64,000 nucleotides of DNA from CALJDF01 sp038121105 (GTDB lineage: Bacteria > Pseudomonadota > Alphaproteobacteria > SHVP01), in assembly GCA_038121105.1 (NCBI GenBank), contig JAYONB010000004.1, positions 214,568 through 278,567 on the forward strand, given 5' to 3'. Positions 1-8,618 of the stretch are shown one piece after another. Positions within the stretch are counted from its first letter, which is position 1. Every line of letters begins with the position of its first letter. The translations under genes were made by a program, and so were the position numbers. Below the pieces are notes generated by a model. That model saw only the letters and a list, made by a program, of their open reading frames with translations, ran no database searches and had not been told where the DNA came from.

Positions 1-636
1 GGGTATTGGTATTCGCAAGACAAGAACGTCTTCGAGTCGATGGCGCCAGCCTATGTCGCGCGTGGGGCAACATTCGTGAGCATCAACTACCCCCTGACCC
101 CGACGGTGACGATGACCCAATTGGTCGAGTCTTGCCGCCAGTGCATTGCTCATATTTATCGGCATGCGGCCGATTGGGGCGGCGATCCAGAACGTCTTTT
201 CGTTTCCGGGCATTCCGCAGGCGGCCACCTTGCCGCCTTGCTGATGTCGACGGATTGGCCGAACGTTGATGCGGCGCTGCCCGAGGACATCGTCAAAGGC
301 GCACTGCCTATCAGCGGTCTGTACGACTTGGAACCGATCCGGCACTTGACGATGAACGACACTTTGGGCCTGACAGAGGACGAGGTCCGTAGGTTGTCGC
401 CAATTTTGTCGATTCCGCCGATGGCCGGACCGATGACCCTCGCCGTCGGAACCGACGAGGGGCCGGAGTTTATGCGCCAGCAATCCGACTACGCGGCGGC
501 ATGGCAAGCGGGCGGGTTGGATTGCGAAGCGATGGTTTTGGCGGGACAGAACCACTTTTCGATCGTGGACGACTACGCAAAAGAAGGCGGCACGGTGTTC
601 GAAGCGGCGTGTCGTCAGATGGGTCTGACCACATGA
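1..636 (+). CDS. Alpha/beta hydrolase, kynurenine-formamidase-like (5' end missing)
   Basis: Open from the first base, so the start lies outside the window. The visible 211 residues begin with Gly-Tyr-Trp, the end of the HGGYW oxyanion-hole motif typical of esterases and arylformamidases. Nucleophile Ser72 sits in G-H-S-A-G-G, Asp152 in GTDEG and His185 in NHF, a complete Ser-Asp-His triad with the usual spacing. The HGGYW-type motif and the SGLYDLEP segment fit the kynurenine formamidase / arylformamidase branch. A kynureninase gene at 9034-10299 is suggestive, but no tryptophan dioxygenase is visible, so N-formylkynurenine is only one possible substrate. The stop overlaps the start of the next gene (ATGA), which indicates translational coupling. 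Family is certain, substrate is inference. Confidence 0.85.
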   Translation, partial: GYWYSQDKNVFESMAPAYVARGATFVSINYPLTPTVTMTQLVESCRQCIAHIYRHAADWGGDPERLFVSGHSAGGHLAALLMSTDWPNVDAALPEDIVKGALPISGLYDLEPIRHLTMNDTLGLTEDEVRRLSPILSIPPMAGPMTLAVGTDEGPEFMRQQSDYAAAWQAGGLDCEAMVLAGQNHFSIVDDYAKEGGTVFEAACRQMGLTT

Positions 637-977
637 GCGACGACTCCTTCGAGCTCTACGACCTCAAAGTCGAATGGATGGCTGGCGATCGTCCCTGTTG
701 GTGTGGCGCCAAAGAGGGGGATCATTTCTTTCTCCGCGGCGAACACATCGAACTTCCTCCAGGGGTCAAATGGTCGATCTATACGATGTCGATCCTGTTG
801 CCGCTGCTGCCCGCAAAGCAGCGCATGACCGATCCAAACGATTGGATGACCACCGATACCGATGTTGCGTGCCTCGATCCGAATTGCGGGTCGCGGTTTC
901 GCATTAGCCGAATGGCCAAACAGACCTTTCGCCATTCCGAAACGACTGCTGTCAAACTCAACAAGGACGAAGCATGA
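633..977 (+). CDS. TIGR04076-like small Cys-containing protein
   Basis: A 114-residue protein starting at the ATG that overlaps the upstream TGA. It has an N-terminal strand, then C-W-C near residues 22-24, a G-D-x-F segment, and a C-terminal C-L-D-P-N-C pair (residues 80-85). This matches my recollection of the TIGR04076 family: short proteins with a CPxGHKxGDxF-like motif and a C-terminal Cys-bearing strand, of unknown biochemical role. Four cysteines in two pairs suggest metal or redox chemistry, which is inference. It is co-transcribed between the alpha/beta hydrolase and an aldo/keto reductase (next ATG overlaps its stop by 4 bases). Confidence 0.7.
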   Translation: MSDDSFELYDLKVEWMAGDRPCWCGAKEGDHFFLRGEHIELPPGVKWSIYTMSILLPLLPAKQRMTDPNDWMTTDTDVACLDPNCGSRFRISRMAKQTFRHSETTAVKLNKDEA

Positions 978-2029
978 GCGTTGAGCGCTTTCAGATTGCC
1001 CCTGACTACGACATTTCGCGGCTGATCAAAGGCGGTTGGCACCTTGCCGGCGGTCACGGCGATGTCGATCGTGCCCAGGCGATCAAGGACATGGCGGTGT
1101 TTGTCGAAAAGGGCATCACCACGTTCGACTGCGCCGACCACTACACAGGCGTCGAAGAGATGATCGGTGACTTTCGCGAAAGTCACCCCAGCCTTGCACC
1201 GCTGGTTCAGGTGCACACCAAGTTCGTGCCCGACTACGAAAAGCTCGGCAACGTCACGCGCGACTATGTCGAGAGCATCATCGACCGCTCGATCCGCCGG
1301 TTGAAGGCCGAGCGGCTCGATGTTGTCCAGTATTACTGGTGGGATCCCGACGGCAAGCCGGGCTTCGTCGACACAGGTTTGATTCTGCGAGACCTCCAGG
1401 CCGAGGGAAAAATTGCCCGGATCGGCGTGTCGAATTTCAATACGCGGCAACTCAAGATGCTGATCGATGCCGGCGTGCCCGTTACGACCAACCAGCCGCA
1501 ATATTCACCCGTCGATCGGCGTCCCGAGGCGCAGTTGATCCCCTATTGCCAAGACCAGGGCATAGTTCAGTTGTGCTACGGCACGCTTTCAGGTGGCTTC
1601 TTCTCGGCCGACTGGTTGGGAAAACCCGAGCCGTTCGAGCCCTTTCCGAATCGCTCGTTGACCAAGTACAAACTGATCATTGAAGACTTCGGGGGCTGGG
1701 CGTTGTTCCAGGAACTACTTCAAGCCATGAAGAGCATCGGCGACAAGCATGGCGTAACCATCGCATTGGTGGCGCTACGTTGGATTCTCGATCAACCCAA
1801 TGTCGGTGCGGCGATCGTCGGGGCCACCTCGGCACGGCACGTCGACGAAAATCTCAAGGTGTTTTCGTTCGCACTAGATGCCGACGACACTCGGGCGCTT
1901 GACGCTGTGTTAGCCCGGCGGCAGGGGCCGGAAGGGGACTGTTACGATCTTGAGCGCGACAAGGAAGGGCGTCACGGTCGGATCATGCGCTACAACCAGA
2001 ATGCGCTGGAGAAACCGGCCGCGTCCTAG
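974..2029 (+). CDS. Aldo/keto reductase with an atypical tetrad
   Basis: A 351-residue AKR-type TIM barrel. The N-terminal region has the F-D-x-A-D-x-Y signature (Asp52, Tyr57) and the HTKF strand supplies Lys83. The fourth tetrad position, normally His in QLHW, is Tyr121 here (QYYW). The C-terminal segment with IVGATSARHVDEN is the NADPH 2'-phosphate/adenine loop region. AKRs reduce carbonyls with NADPH, and some members of the superfamily act as dehydrogenases or dehalogenases. It overlaps the TIGR04076-like gene and converges with a second AKR, sharing a 4-base CTAG that supplies both stop codons. The N-terminus (IAPDYDISRLIKGGW) is closely similar to that neighbour, so the two are paralogues. 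Confidence 0.9.
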   Translation: MSVERFQIAPDYDISRLIKGGWHLAGGHGDVDRAQAIKDMAVFVEKGITTFDCADHYTGVEEMIGDFRESHPSLAPLVQVHTKFVPDYEKLGNVTRDYVESIIDRSIRRLKAERLDVVQYYWWDPDGKPGFVDTGLILRDLQAEGKIARIGVSNFNTRQLKMLIDAGVPVTTNQPQYSPVDRRPEAQLIPYCQDQGIVQLCYGTLSGGFFSADWLGKPEPFEPFPNRSLTKYKLIIEDFGGWALFQELLQAMKSIGDKHGVTIALVALRWILDQPNVGAAIVGATSARHVDENLKVFSFALDADDTRALDAVLARRQGPEGDCYDLERDKEGRHGRIMRYNQNALEKPAAS

Positions 2030-3042
2030 CCGACGTGTTCTTTGATGGCCTGCATCATGATGGAGCCGGGCGCGCGTTCGATATCGCCGATGTCCAAAGG
2101 CGAACGGGCAGGGGCGACCTCCTCGATTTCTGCAAGGTCGCGATCGCTCAGAGAAACGGCGAAAATCGGCAACGTTTCCCTCAAGCGGTCCGCGGTCGAG
2201 GCGCCAAAAAGGATGGCTTGGCCCGGCCCGCACTGTAGGACCCAACGTTGAGCAACTTGCGCAATCGACAGATTGTGCCGCGCTGCGATCGCATCGAGTG
2301 TCGATAGCAGACCCTGAAACACCATCCAGCCGCCACCGGTATCGATCAGCGCGCGGAACTCGCGGCTGAAACCTTGATCGCGGCCCAACGGATCGGGCGC
2401 ATCCATCCAAGTGCCGGAGAGAAAGCCACCGGCCAACGGCGCGAACGTCATCAGGCCGATGTCTTGGGTCTGACAGAACGCGGCAAGATGATTGTCGGCG
2501 CGGCGGTCGAGCAGGCTGTAATGAACTTGGTTCGTGGCGACAGGCACTCCTGCACTCAACAGCGTGGTGAGATCGCCGACACCCAGATTGCACACCCCGA
2601 TCAGGTTGATTTTGCCTTGGCGCCGTAGCTCGGCCAGGACGATTCCCGTGTCAACCAGGCCCGGGACGTCGAGGTTCCACCATTGCAGTTGCACGAGATC
2701 TAAGCGCTCGCCGCCGATCCTTTTGAGCGATCGCTCGATACTGTCGGTGATTTCACGTGTTGTTGGTCCGTTGCCCCTGGTTGGCGCGGTGAACCGGGTG
2801 TGGATCTTGATCTTGCGGCTCAGCGCGGCAGGCAGGTCCTTCTGCGCCGCAGTGCGCAGCATGCCCATAAGTTCTTCGCCACCGCGATACGAATCGGCGG
2901 TTTCGAAGGTCGTGATCCCCGCCCGTACGAAATCCAGAAGATCGTCCACGGCATCGCCGGCCCGACCGATGGTTTGCCAGCCGCCCTTGATCAACTGACT
3001 GACGGTATATCCCGGCGCAATCTCGACTTGGGGGACGGTCAC
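2026..3042 (-). CDS. Aldo/keto reductase-fold protein with a degenerate active site
   Basis: A 338-residue AKR homologue, paralogue of the convergent gene (both start xIAPxYxxSxLIKGGW). At the catalytic tetrad positions it has Glu47 (F-E-T-A-D) for Asp, Tyr52 retained, Arg83 (HTRF) for Lys and Gln120 (QLQW) for His. Three of four canonical residues are therefore replaced, although the barrel and the C-terminal cofactor-loop region are intact. It is either a reductase with altered chemistry or a catalytically weak homologue. It is the last gene of the unit SBP - racemase-family - AKR: its ATG is one base past the racemase stop. Start chosen at the ATG beginning MTVPQVEIAP, aligned to the paralogue. 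Confidence 0.85.
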   Translation of the reverse strand: MTVPQVEIAPGYTVSQLIKGGWQTIGRAGDAVDDLLDFVRAGITTFETADSYRGGEELMGMLRTAAQKDLPAALSRKIKIHTRFTAPTRGNGPTTREITDSIERSLKRIGGERLDLVQLQWWNLDVPGLVDTGIVLAELRRQGKINLIGVCNLGVGDLTTLLSAGVPVATNQVHYSLLDRRADNHLAAFCQTQDIGLMTFAPLAGGFLSGTWMDAPDPLGRDQGFSREFRALIDTGGGWMVFQGLLSTLDAIAARHNLSIAQVAQRWVLQCGPGQAILFGASTADRLRETLPIFAVSLSDRDLAEIEEVAPARSPLDIGDIERAPGSIMMQAIKEHVG

Positions 3043-3043
3043 G

Positions 3044-3763
3044 CTAGAGATGGTCTCTCAGGAGAGTGCCGTATCCGCTGACGGGGGGCACGCCAGCCAC
3101 TTTGGCGGCTGCCCAATACGTTGCCTGATTGCTGGTGACGACTGGTTTGCCGTGGGTGCGTTCGAGTTCGTCGATTAAGCCGAGCACGGGCAGGTCGGTA
3201 CAGCTGACAAAGATGGCGTCGGCGTTTTCCTTCTCGACATCTGCGACCAGGACACGGATTTCCTCTTCCGAGATCGAGTTGATGTCGGTGCCGCCACGGC
3301 GCTCTAGGCCGTTGATCGCAAGAACGTCGAACCCGGCATCTTGGAAAAACACGCGCTCGGCCTCGTAGACCCAGGAGAGATAGGGGGTAGCGACGGCGAG
3401 ACGTTTGGCGCCGACGGTGCGCAACGCCGAAACGGCAGCGGTGGCGGTGGTGAACGTCGGGACGCCGGCCGCAGCGGTCATATTTTCGGCAATGACCTGA
3501 TCGGAGCCTTTGCCTTGAAAAAAACTAGCCGAGGTGCAGGCGAATCCGACGACCGCGACGCCAGCCTTTGCGATCGAGGCGGCGAGCGACGGGGCGGCGT
3601 CGATCATTTGTTGGAACTGCTCGGCTACTTCGCGATCGGTGTCGACATCGGCGCGGGCGAAATGAACGCCGATGTCGTCGTCGGCGAGCGCAATGTAATC
3701 ATCCTCGGCGATCACATTGATCGCCGGCGTGATAAAACCCAGTCGATGTCGTTTTTTGGTCAT
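3044..3763 (-). CDS. Asp/Glu racemase superfamily (maleate isomerase / arylmalonate decarboxylase-like)
   Basis: A 239-residue protein with the two-cysteine architecture of the Asp/Glu racemase superfamily: Cys76 in F-A-C-T-S-A-S and Cys188 in V-S-C-T-D-L-P. The opening R-L-G-F-I-T-P matches the first strand of maleate cis-trans isomerases and arylmalonate decarboxylases, which use one or both cysteines for proton transfer or decarboxylation. Substrate is unknown; a small dicarboxylate or 2-substituted malonate is the family expectation. The ATG lies only five bases beyond the T-tract end of an intrinsic terminator that follows the upstream binding-protein gene, and I see no Shine-Dalgarno sequence. 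Expression probably depends on read-through, or on a short-leader or leaderless message. Confidence 0.85.
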   Translation of the reverse strand: MTKKRHRLGFITPAINVIAEDDYIALADDDIGVHFARADVDTDREVAEQFQQMIDAAPSLAASIAKAGVAVVGFACTSASFFQGKGSDQVIAENMTAAAGVPTFTTATAAVSALRTVGAKRLAVATPYLSWVYEAERVFFQDAGFDVLAINGLERRGGTDINSISEEEIRVLVADVEKENADAIFVSCTDLPVLGLIDELERTHGKPVVTSNQATYWAAAKVAGVPPVSGYGTLLRDHL

Positions 3764-3767
3764 AGAA

Positions 3768-3796
3768 AAACCGGCCAGAACAAGTCTGGCCGGTTT
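3768..3796 (-). terminator. Intrinsic terminator/attenuator after the LIV binding protein
   Basis: Perfect 11-base arms (3768-3778 and 3786-3796) with a 7-base loop. On the minus strand the hairpin ends in TTTTT and then, within a few bases, the racemase ATG. It sits about 27 bases past the binding-protein stop. Its likely role is to keep binding-protein mRNA in excess of the two downstream enzymes. Confidence 0.8.
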
Positions 3797-3822
3797 CCTA
3801 TCTTGGTCAAGTCGTTCGTCGG

Positions 3823-5127
3823 TTAGCTGCCCGACGTCATCGCCTTGATTTTGTTGACGTCATCAAGGCTGATGGCGTTCATTTCCTTGAACTTCCCGCC
3901 TACATATTGCTGCGCGGAGAAGGCCGCGGAAACGTCGCCGTTCGAATCGAAGACGATCGGACCGGTAACGCCGACATAGGCGATGTCCTTGCCCTCTTGA
4001 AGCAACTTGATCGCTTTGCCGAAGCCTTCCACGCCGGCGTGAACGACTTCGCCGCCCGGGCCGGTGATTTCGCGGACCAGTTTGGCGAGGTTGGCACCGG
4101 TTGCTTTCATACCCTTGATATCGGCGGCAACGGTGGCCAGCGCCAATAGCGCGCCCGCATCGTAGCCCGAGGTGCGGCCCGGACCGCCGTCGATGGGAAT
4201 GTCGCAACAAGCCTGCGAATCGGCATTGACGGTGGCGAAGGACGGGGTGTCCGGCGAAGCGGGGCTGATGAACCAACCTTCTTTGAGCGCGTCCTCCCCG
4301 ACGGTTTCGACGAAGGCCGGATCGTTCATGCCTTGCGAGAAGATGAGTCCGGGGGCGCCGCCAAACCGGATCCAGTCGCGCAGTTGCTTGGAGCCGTCTT
4401 GCGGTTGGCTCAGCATGTAGAGCGCGTCGGGGCCACCCTCCATCACCTTATTGATTTCCGACCGGTAGGACGGCTGGTCGGGATTGAACGGCACGACGTT
4501 GCCGATATCGCCACCCAGCGCCTTGAACGCCCGGATGAACTCGGCTTGGTTGTTTTTGCCCCAATCGTTGTTGAGGTGGATGATCGCGACTTTCCGGAAA
4601 CCGGCGTCATGCGCCATCTTCGCCGTGGCGACAGCCTGCAAGGAGTCGGCCGGCAGGGTGCGGAAGAAGAGACCTTTGGTCTTTCCTTCGCGTGCCATGT
4701 TGGTGAACGTGGTCGACGTCGATGCCGTGGCAATGACGACTGCGCCTTTCTGAACGGTGACGGAGGTCAGCAGGGGACCGGTGATACCCGATGAGATCGG
4801 TCCGACGATGGCTTGCACGCCTTCGATGTCGATCAATTTCTGTGCGGCATCGACGGCGACGGTCGGTTGGGTTTGCGAGTCGCGAACTTCGTATTTCAGC
4901 TCGCAGCCGACGCCCGCCGCAGCGCGCGCTTCGTTGACCTGCTCGACCGCGAGCTGGGCGACGCGCGAAATCGGCACGCCGAACGTGCCGTAGGCGCCTG
5001 TCAGAGACAGAACGGAACCGATGGTGTGACTGCAGCTCTGAGCGTAAGCCGCCGTCGGCGTAAACGATGCCGCCGCGAGAACGGCGCCGGCCACAGCAAG
5101 TGGCGCAATTAGTGTACGTGTCTTCAT
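3823..5127 (-). CDS. LIV-type ABC transporter periplasmic binding protein
   Basis: A 434-residue type-I periplasmic binding protein (Leu/Ile/Val-binding, family 4). It starts at the ATG beginning MKTRTLIAPL, preceded on its strand by GGAGG eight bases upstream; the frame extends further upstream but without signal-peptide character. A Sec signal peptide ends near AAYAQ (about residue 30). The body opens with IGSVLSLTGAYGTFG, the usual first strand of amino-acid/amide binding proteins, and contains AIVGPISSG. The ligand cannot be read; this class also binds amides, aromatic acids and urea-like compounds, which would fit the nearby hydantoinase and amidase genes. It diverges from the transporter operon across a 135-base shared promoter region. 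Confidence 0.92.
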   Translation of the reverse strand: MKTRTLIAPLAVAGAVLAAASFTPTAAYAQSCSHTIGSVLSLTGAYGTFGVPISRVAQLAVEQVNEARAAAGVGCELKYEVRDSQTQPTVAVDAAQKLIDIEGVQAIVGPISSGITGPLLTSVTVQKGAVVIATASTSTTFTNMAREGKTKGLFFRTLPADSLQAVATAKMAHDAGFRKVAIIHLNNDWGKNNQAEFIRAFKALGGDIGNVVPFNPDQPSYRSEINKVMEGGPDALYMLSQPQDGSKQLRDWIRFGGAPGLIFSQGMNDPAFVETVGEDALKEGWFISPASPDTPSFATVNADSQACCDIPIDGGPGRTSGYDAGALLALATVAADIKGMKATGANLAKLVREITGPGGEVVHAGVEGFGKAIKLLQEGKDIAYVGVTGPIVFDSNGDVSAAFSAQQYVGGKFKEMNAISLDDVNKIKAMTSGS

Positions 5128-5183
5128 CGAGATGACCTCCCTGATAAGGTAAAGCGGCGATTGTAGTTTGTTCTTAAACCACC

Positions 5184-5213
5184 ATAATACCGCCCGCGTT
5201 GACAGGGAGTCAC
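5184..5213 (-). promoter_or_regulatory. Candidate sigma70-type promoter for the LIV binding protein
   Basis: On the minus strand a TATTAT (-10) lies at 5184-5189 and GTGACT (-35) at 5208-5213 with 18-base spacing, about 57 bases upstream of the ATG. Only moderate similarity to consensus. Confidence 0.35.
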
Positions 5214-5262
5214 GGCGCAAATGGGAGGATAAGCCCATCGCTTCGAAGCAAGTGATCAGTCC

Positions 5263-6045
5263 ATGCTGAGTATCGTCGATCTGGCGAAGGATTTCGGTGG
5301 CTTGAAGGCCGTCGACGGAGTCTCGTTCCAGGTCGGTCAGGGCACGATTACCGGCCTGATCGGGCCGAACGGCGCGGGCAAGACCACGACGTTCAATATG
5401 GTCGCGGGCGCCTTTCCGCCGAGCGGCGGCTCGATCCGGTTCGATGGCACCGACATCACGAGCTGGTCGGCCCATCAAACCTTTCGCCAAGGTTTGGTGC
5501 GAACGTTCCAAATTCCCCGCCCGTTCGGCCGCATGACCGTGCTCGAAAACCTCATGATGGTGCCGCAGAACCAGATCGGCGAGCGGTTTTGGAACACCTG
5601 GCTTCGCATCGGCGCGATCCGAGCCGAGGAGCGCCGGTTACGCGACAAGGCAATCGAGATTCTCGACTTTCTTGGGCTGACACGATTGGGCGAGGAGGCG
5701 GCAGGCAATCTTTCGGGCGGGCAAATGAAGTTGCTTGAGCTGGGCCGCGCGCTGATGTCAGACCCGAAGATGATCCTTCTCGACGAACCCGGCGCGGGCA
5801 TCAACCCGACGCTTTTGGGCGAGATCGTCGATCGCATTGCCAAACTCAACAAGCGCGGGATCACGTTCCTTATTATCGAACACAACATGGACATGGTGAT
5901 GACCCTGTGTCATCCGATCATCGTCATGGCGAGCGGCAAGCTCCTGATGGAAGGCAGCGCCGAAGAAGTGCAAGCCGATTCCCGGGTGTTGGAAGCATTC
6001 CTAGGTGGGGCGACCGACGACGACGAGGAGGTTCCCGTTGGCTGA
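5263..6045 (+). CDS. livG: LIV-type ABC transporter ATPase, LivG class
   Basis: A 260-residue ABC ATPase. It has Walker A G-P-N-G-A-G-K-T-T (about residues 33-41), signature L-S-G-G-Q and Walker B LLDEPGAGINP, where the G-A-G-I-N-P stretch is typical of LivG. It is the larger of the two nucleotide-binding subunits of a hydrophobic amino-acid/amide uptake system at the inner membrane. First gene of a five-gene unit whose neighbours overlap or abut. The Shine-Dalgarno before this ATG is weak. Divergent from the binding protein, so both probably respond to signals in the same 135-base region. Confidence 0.92.
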   Translation: MLSIVDLAKDFGGLKAVDGVSFQVGQGTITGLIGPNGAGKTTTFNMVAGAFPPSGGSIRFDGTDITSWSAHQTFRQGLVRTFQIPRPFGRMTVLENLMMVPQNQIGERFWNTWLRIGAIRAEERRLRDKAIEILDFLGLTRLGEEAAGNLSGGQMKLLELGRALMSDPKMILLDEPGAGINPTLLGEIVDRIAKLNKRGITFLIIEHNMDMVMTLCHPIIVMASGKLLMEGSAEEVQADSRVLEAFLGGATDDDEEVPVG

Positions 6046-6772
6046 ACCGATGCTTGCGGTCCGCGATGTCGAGGCAGGGTACAACCCCTCGCTTCCGATT
6101 CTGCACGGGATCTCGCTGGAAGTCTTCGAGGGCGAGATCGTAACCGTTCTTGGCCCGAACGGTGCTGGCAAGTCCACCCTCATCAAAGCGATCGCCGGCC
6201 TGCTGTCGGTGTCGCGTGGATCGGTGACGATCGCCGGTCGGGATATTACCGGCCTTGAGACCCATCAACTCATTCGCGAGCGCGTCGCGTACGTGCCGCA
6301 AACCGAGAACGTTTTTGCGCGGCTGTCGGTTGAAGAGAACCTCGCGCTCGGCGCATTGCACAATCCCGATCAGTTTACGGCGCAGCGCCGGCGGGTCTTG
6401 GATCTGTTTCCCGATCTTGAACGCCTAGGGCATCTCGCAGCCGGCAAATTGTCGGGCGGGCAACGCCAAATGGTGGCGGTCGGACGTGCACTCATGGCCG
6501 ACCCGATGTTGTTGATGTTGGACGAGCCTTCGGCAGGACTATCGCCAAAACTTGCCCAGGTCGTGTTTTCGCAACTGATACGGGTCAAAGAGGTCGGGGT
6601 GACCATTCTGATGGTCGAGCAGAACGCCCGCGCCGCGCTCAAGATTTCGGATCGTGGTTACGTCCTCGCGGAGGGCCAAGAAAAGGTCCACGGCAATGCG
6701 CGGTCGTTGCTGGATAATCCGGAGGTCGGCGAATTGTACCTTGGCGCCAAATCGAGGCTCGCTCGCTCATGA
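6038..6772 (+). CDS. livF: LIV-type ABC transporter ATPase, LivF class
   Basis: A 244-residue ABC ATPase with Walker A G-P-N-G-A-G-K-S-T, signature L-S-G-G-Q-R-Q and Walker B MLDEPSAGLSP, the LivF type. I chose TTG at 6038 because GAGGAGG lies six bases upstream. An in-frame ATG at 6050 is the alternative, and the longer upstream frame is antisense-like. It overlaps LivG by 8 bases and the permease by 4. Partner of LivG in one heterodimeric nucleotide-binding module. Confidence 0.9.
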   Translation: MAEPMLAVRDVEAGYNPSLPILHGISLEVFEGEIVTVLGPNGAGKSTLIKAIAGLLSVSRGSVTIAGRDITGLETHQLIRERVAYVPQTENVFARLSVEENLALGALHNPDQFTAQRRRVLDLFPDLERLGHLAAGKLSGGQRQMVAVGRALMADPMLLMLDEPSAGLSPKLAQVVFSQLIRVKEVGVTILMVEQNARAALKISDRGYVLAEGQEKVHGNARSLLDNPEVGELYLGAKSRLARS

Positions 6773-7665
6773 TGCAGTTTGTCGCAGACGGAATCGTGAG
6801 TGCCGCGCTGATCGCCTTGGGCGCGATCGGCATCAGCATGACCTACAACATTCTTCGTTTTGCCAATTTCGCGCAGGGCGAGATTCTAACGGTGGGCGCG
6901 TACTTCGCGTTGCTGCTGGTCGGCATCATGGGGGCGGGGATTGGCGCTATGGGGCCGATCGCCTTCGGTTGGCCGTTGCTGGTCTCGATCGTCTTCGCGA
7001 TGGTCGCCACCAGCATCGTCGTACTGATCGTCGATTGGTTGTTGTTCCGACAACTACGTAACCGAAACGCCGCGCGTATCACGCTGATCATGGCGGCGTT
7101 CGGGGTGTCGCTGATGGGCCGCAACATCGTCACCCTCGTGGCAGGAGGTGAGCCGCAATATTACGCCTTCTTCATCCCCAAGGCGTTCGAGATCCTGCCC
7201 GGCGTGAAACTGATTCCCGACGACTTGGCGATTATCGCCATTTCGTTGATCGCTTTTGCGGCGTTGTTCTTCTTCATGAATCGCACGTCGATGGGCCGTC
7301 AAATGCGGGCCGTGGCGGAAAACCCAACGCTAGCGCGCGTCAACGGAATCGATGTGCGTGCCGTCATCCGTTGGACGTGGATGATCGGTGCTTCGCTCGC
7401 AACGGTCGCGGGCGTGTTGTTGGCGCACAACACCCAACTCCGCCCGGAAATGGGTTTCGATATGCTGTTGCCGATGTTTGCGGCGCTGATCCTGGGCGGT
7501 GCAAGCAATCTGTACGGGACGATCCTTGGTGCGCTTGTGATCGGGTTGACGGAGGCGCTCGCGGTTTCCTTTGGTTTGGCCGGATATCGTGCCGCGATCA
7601 CATTCATGGTGATGCTGGCGGTTCTGTTGTTCCGGCCACAGGGGCTATTGGGGGAGAAAGAGTGA
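6769..7665 (+). CDS. livH: LIV-type ABC transporter permease, LivH class
   Basis: A 298-residue inner-membrane permease with about eight hydrophobic segments. Conserved features include the early G-I-S-M-T-Y-N-I-L-R-F-A-N-F-A-Q-G-E block and the cytoplasmic R-A-V-A-E-N coupling segment, followed by A-L-I-L-G-G-A. All are hallmarks of LivH proteins. It overlaps LivF and LivM by a few bases, so the transmembrane and ATPase subunits are translated from one message. Confidence 0.92.
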   Translation: MMQFVADGIVSAALIALGAIGISMTYNILRFANFAQGEILTVGAYFALLLVGIMGAGIGAMGPIAFGWPLLVSIVFAMVATSIVVLIVDWLLFRQLRNRNAARITLIMAAFGVSLMGRNIVTLVAGGEPQYYAFFIPKAFEILPGVKLIPDDLAIIAISLIAFAALFFFMNRTSMGRQMRAVAENPTLARVNGIDVRAVIRWTWMIGASLATVAGVLLAHNTQLRPEMGFDMLLPMFAALILGGASNLYGTILGALVIGLTEALAVSFGLAGYRAAITFMVMLAVLLFRPQGLLGEKE

Positions 7666-8618
7666 TGGAAGCGTATTTTTCGGTCATCGTCTTTTTCCTG
7701 ATATCGGTGTCGTTCTTTTCTCTGACGACGCTCGGCCTGAACCTCCAATGGGGTTTCACCGGCCTGTTCAATGTCGGCATCGTGGGCTTCTATGCGATCG
7801 GCGCCTACACATCGGCCATTTTGACCGGTCCGCCCTATCCCGACACGCTGATCGGCGGGCTGGGCCTCTGGTTTCCGATCGGTTTTATCGGCGCGATGGT
7901 GACCTCGGGGTTGGCCGCGCTCATCGTCGGGTTTGTCACGTTACGCCTACGCGAAGATTTTCTGGCGATCTCTACCTTCGGCATCGCGATGTCCATCCAA
8001 CTCGTGACGCTAAATTTCGAATCGCTAACACGCGGCCCCAATGGGATGTATTCCCTGCCGCGGCCTCTGTCGGGGCTTTCCGACTCCAATCTGGTCGACA
8101 ACATTCTCTACTTGATCCTCTGCCTCGCCATCATTGGCACGGTCTATTGGGCCTTCGAGCGCATGGTGCGATCGCCTTGGGGACGCGTTTTGCGAGCGAT
8201 CCGCGAGGACGAAACGGCGGCAGCGGCGTTAGGCAAGAATGTCTTCGCGATCCGATTGCAGTCGTTCGTCGTCGGCTCGGCGGTGATGGGGCTTGCTGGT
8301 GCAATGCAGGCGAATTTCATCGGATTCGTTAGCCCGCAGGATTTCTTGCCTATCTTTACCTTCCAGGTATTCGTCATGCTGATCGTCGGCGGCAGCGGCA
8401 ACAACATGGGAGCGCTTCTCGGCGGTCTCGTGGTATGGGGGCTGTGGTCCTTTAGCGAGCAAGTGATCGGCGCGATCTTGCCGGCGACGTTCAATACCGA
8501 GGCCGGGGCGGTTCGCATTGTCTTGATCGGTTTGATCCTGGCGCTCGCGCTGCTTTATCGGCCGGAAGGGATATTGCGCGAAAAACGCATCGTTTCCCGC
8601 GAGGCGCGCCTGACGTGA
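7665..8618 (+). CDS. livM: LIV-type ABC transporter permease, LivM class
   Basis: A 317-residue polytopic permease. ATG at 7665 overlaps the LivH stop by one base, and an upstream extension of the frame is a shadow of LivH. Family features are L-N-L-Q-W-G-F-T-G-L-F-N near the N-terminus, R-A-I-R-E-D-E in the cytoplasmic coupling loop, and a C-terminal R-P-E-G-I-L. With LivH it forms the membrane channel of the uptake system. A GTG start of the next gene overlaps its stop. Confidence 0.92.
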   Translation: MEAYFSVIVFFLISVSFFSLTTLGLNLQWGFTGLFNVGIVGFYAIGAYTSAILTGPPYPDTLIGGLGLWFPIGFIGAMVTSGLAALIVGFVTLRLREDFLAISTFGIAMSIQLVTLNFESLTRGPNGMYSLPRPLSGLSDSNLVDNILYLILCLAIIGTVYWAFERMVRSPWGRVLRAIREDETAAAALGKNVFAIRLQSFVVGSAVMGLAGAMQANFIGFVSPQDFLPIFTFQVFVMLIVGGSGNNMGALLGGLVVWGLWSFSEQVIGAILPATFNTEAGAVRIVLIGLILALALLYRPEGILREKRIVSREARLT

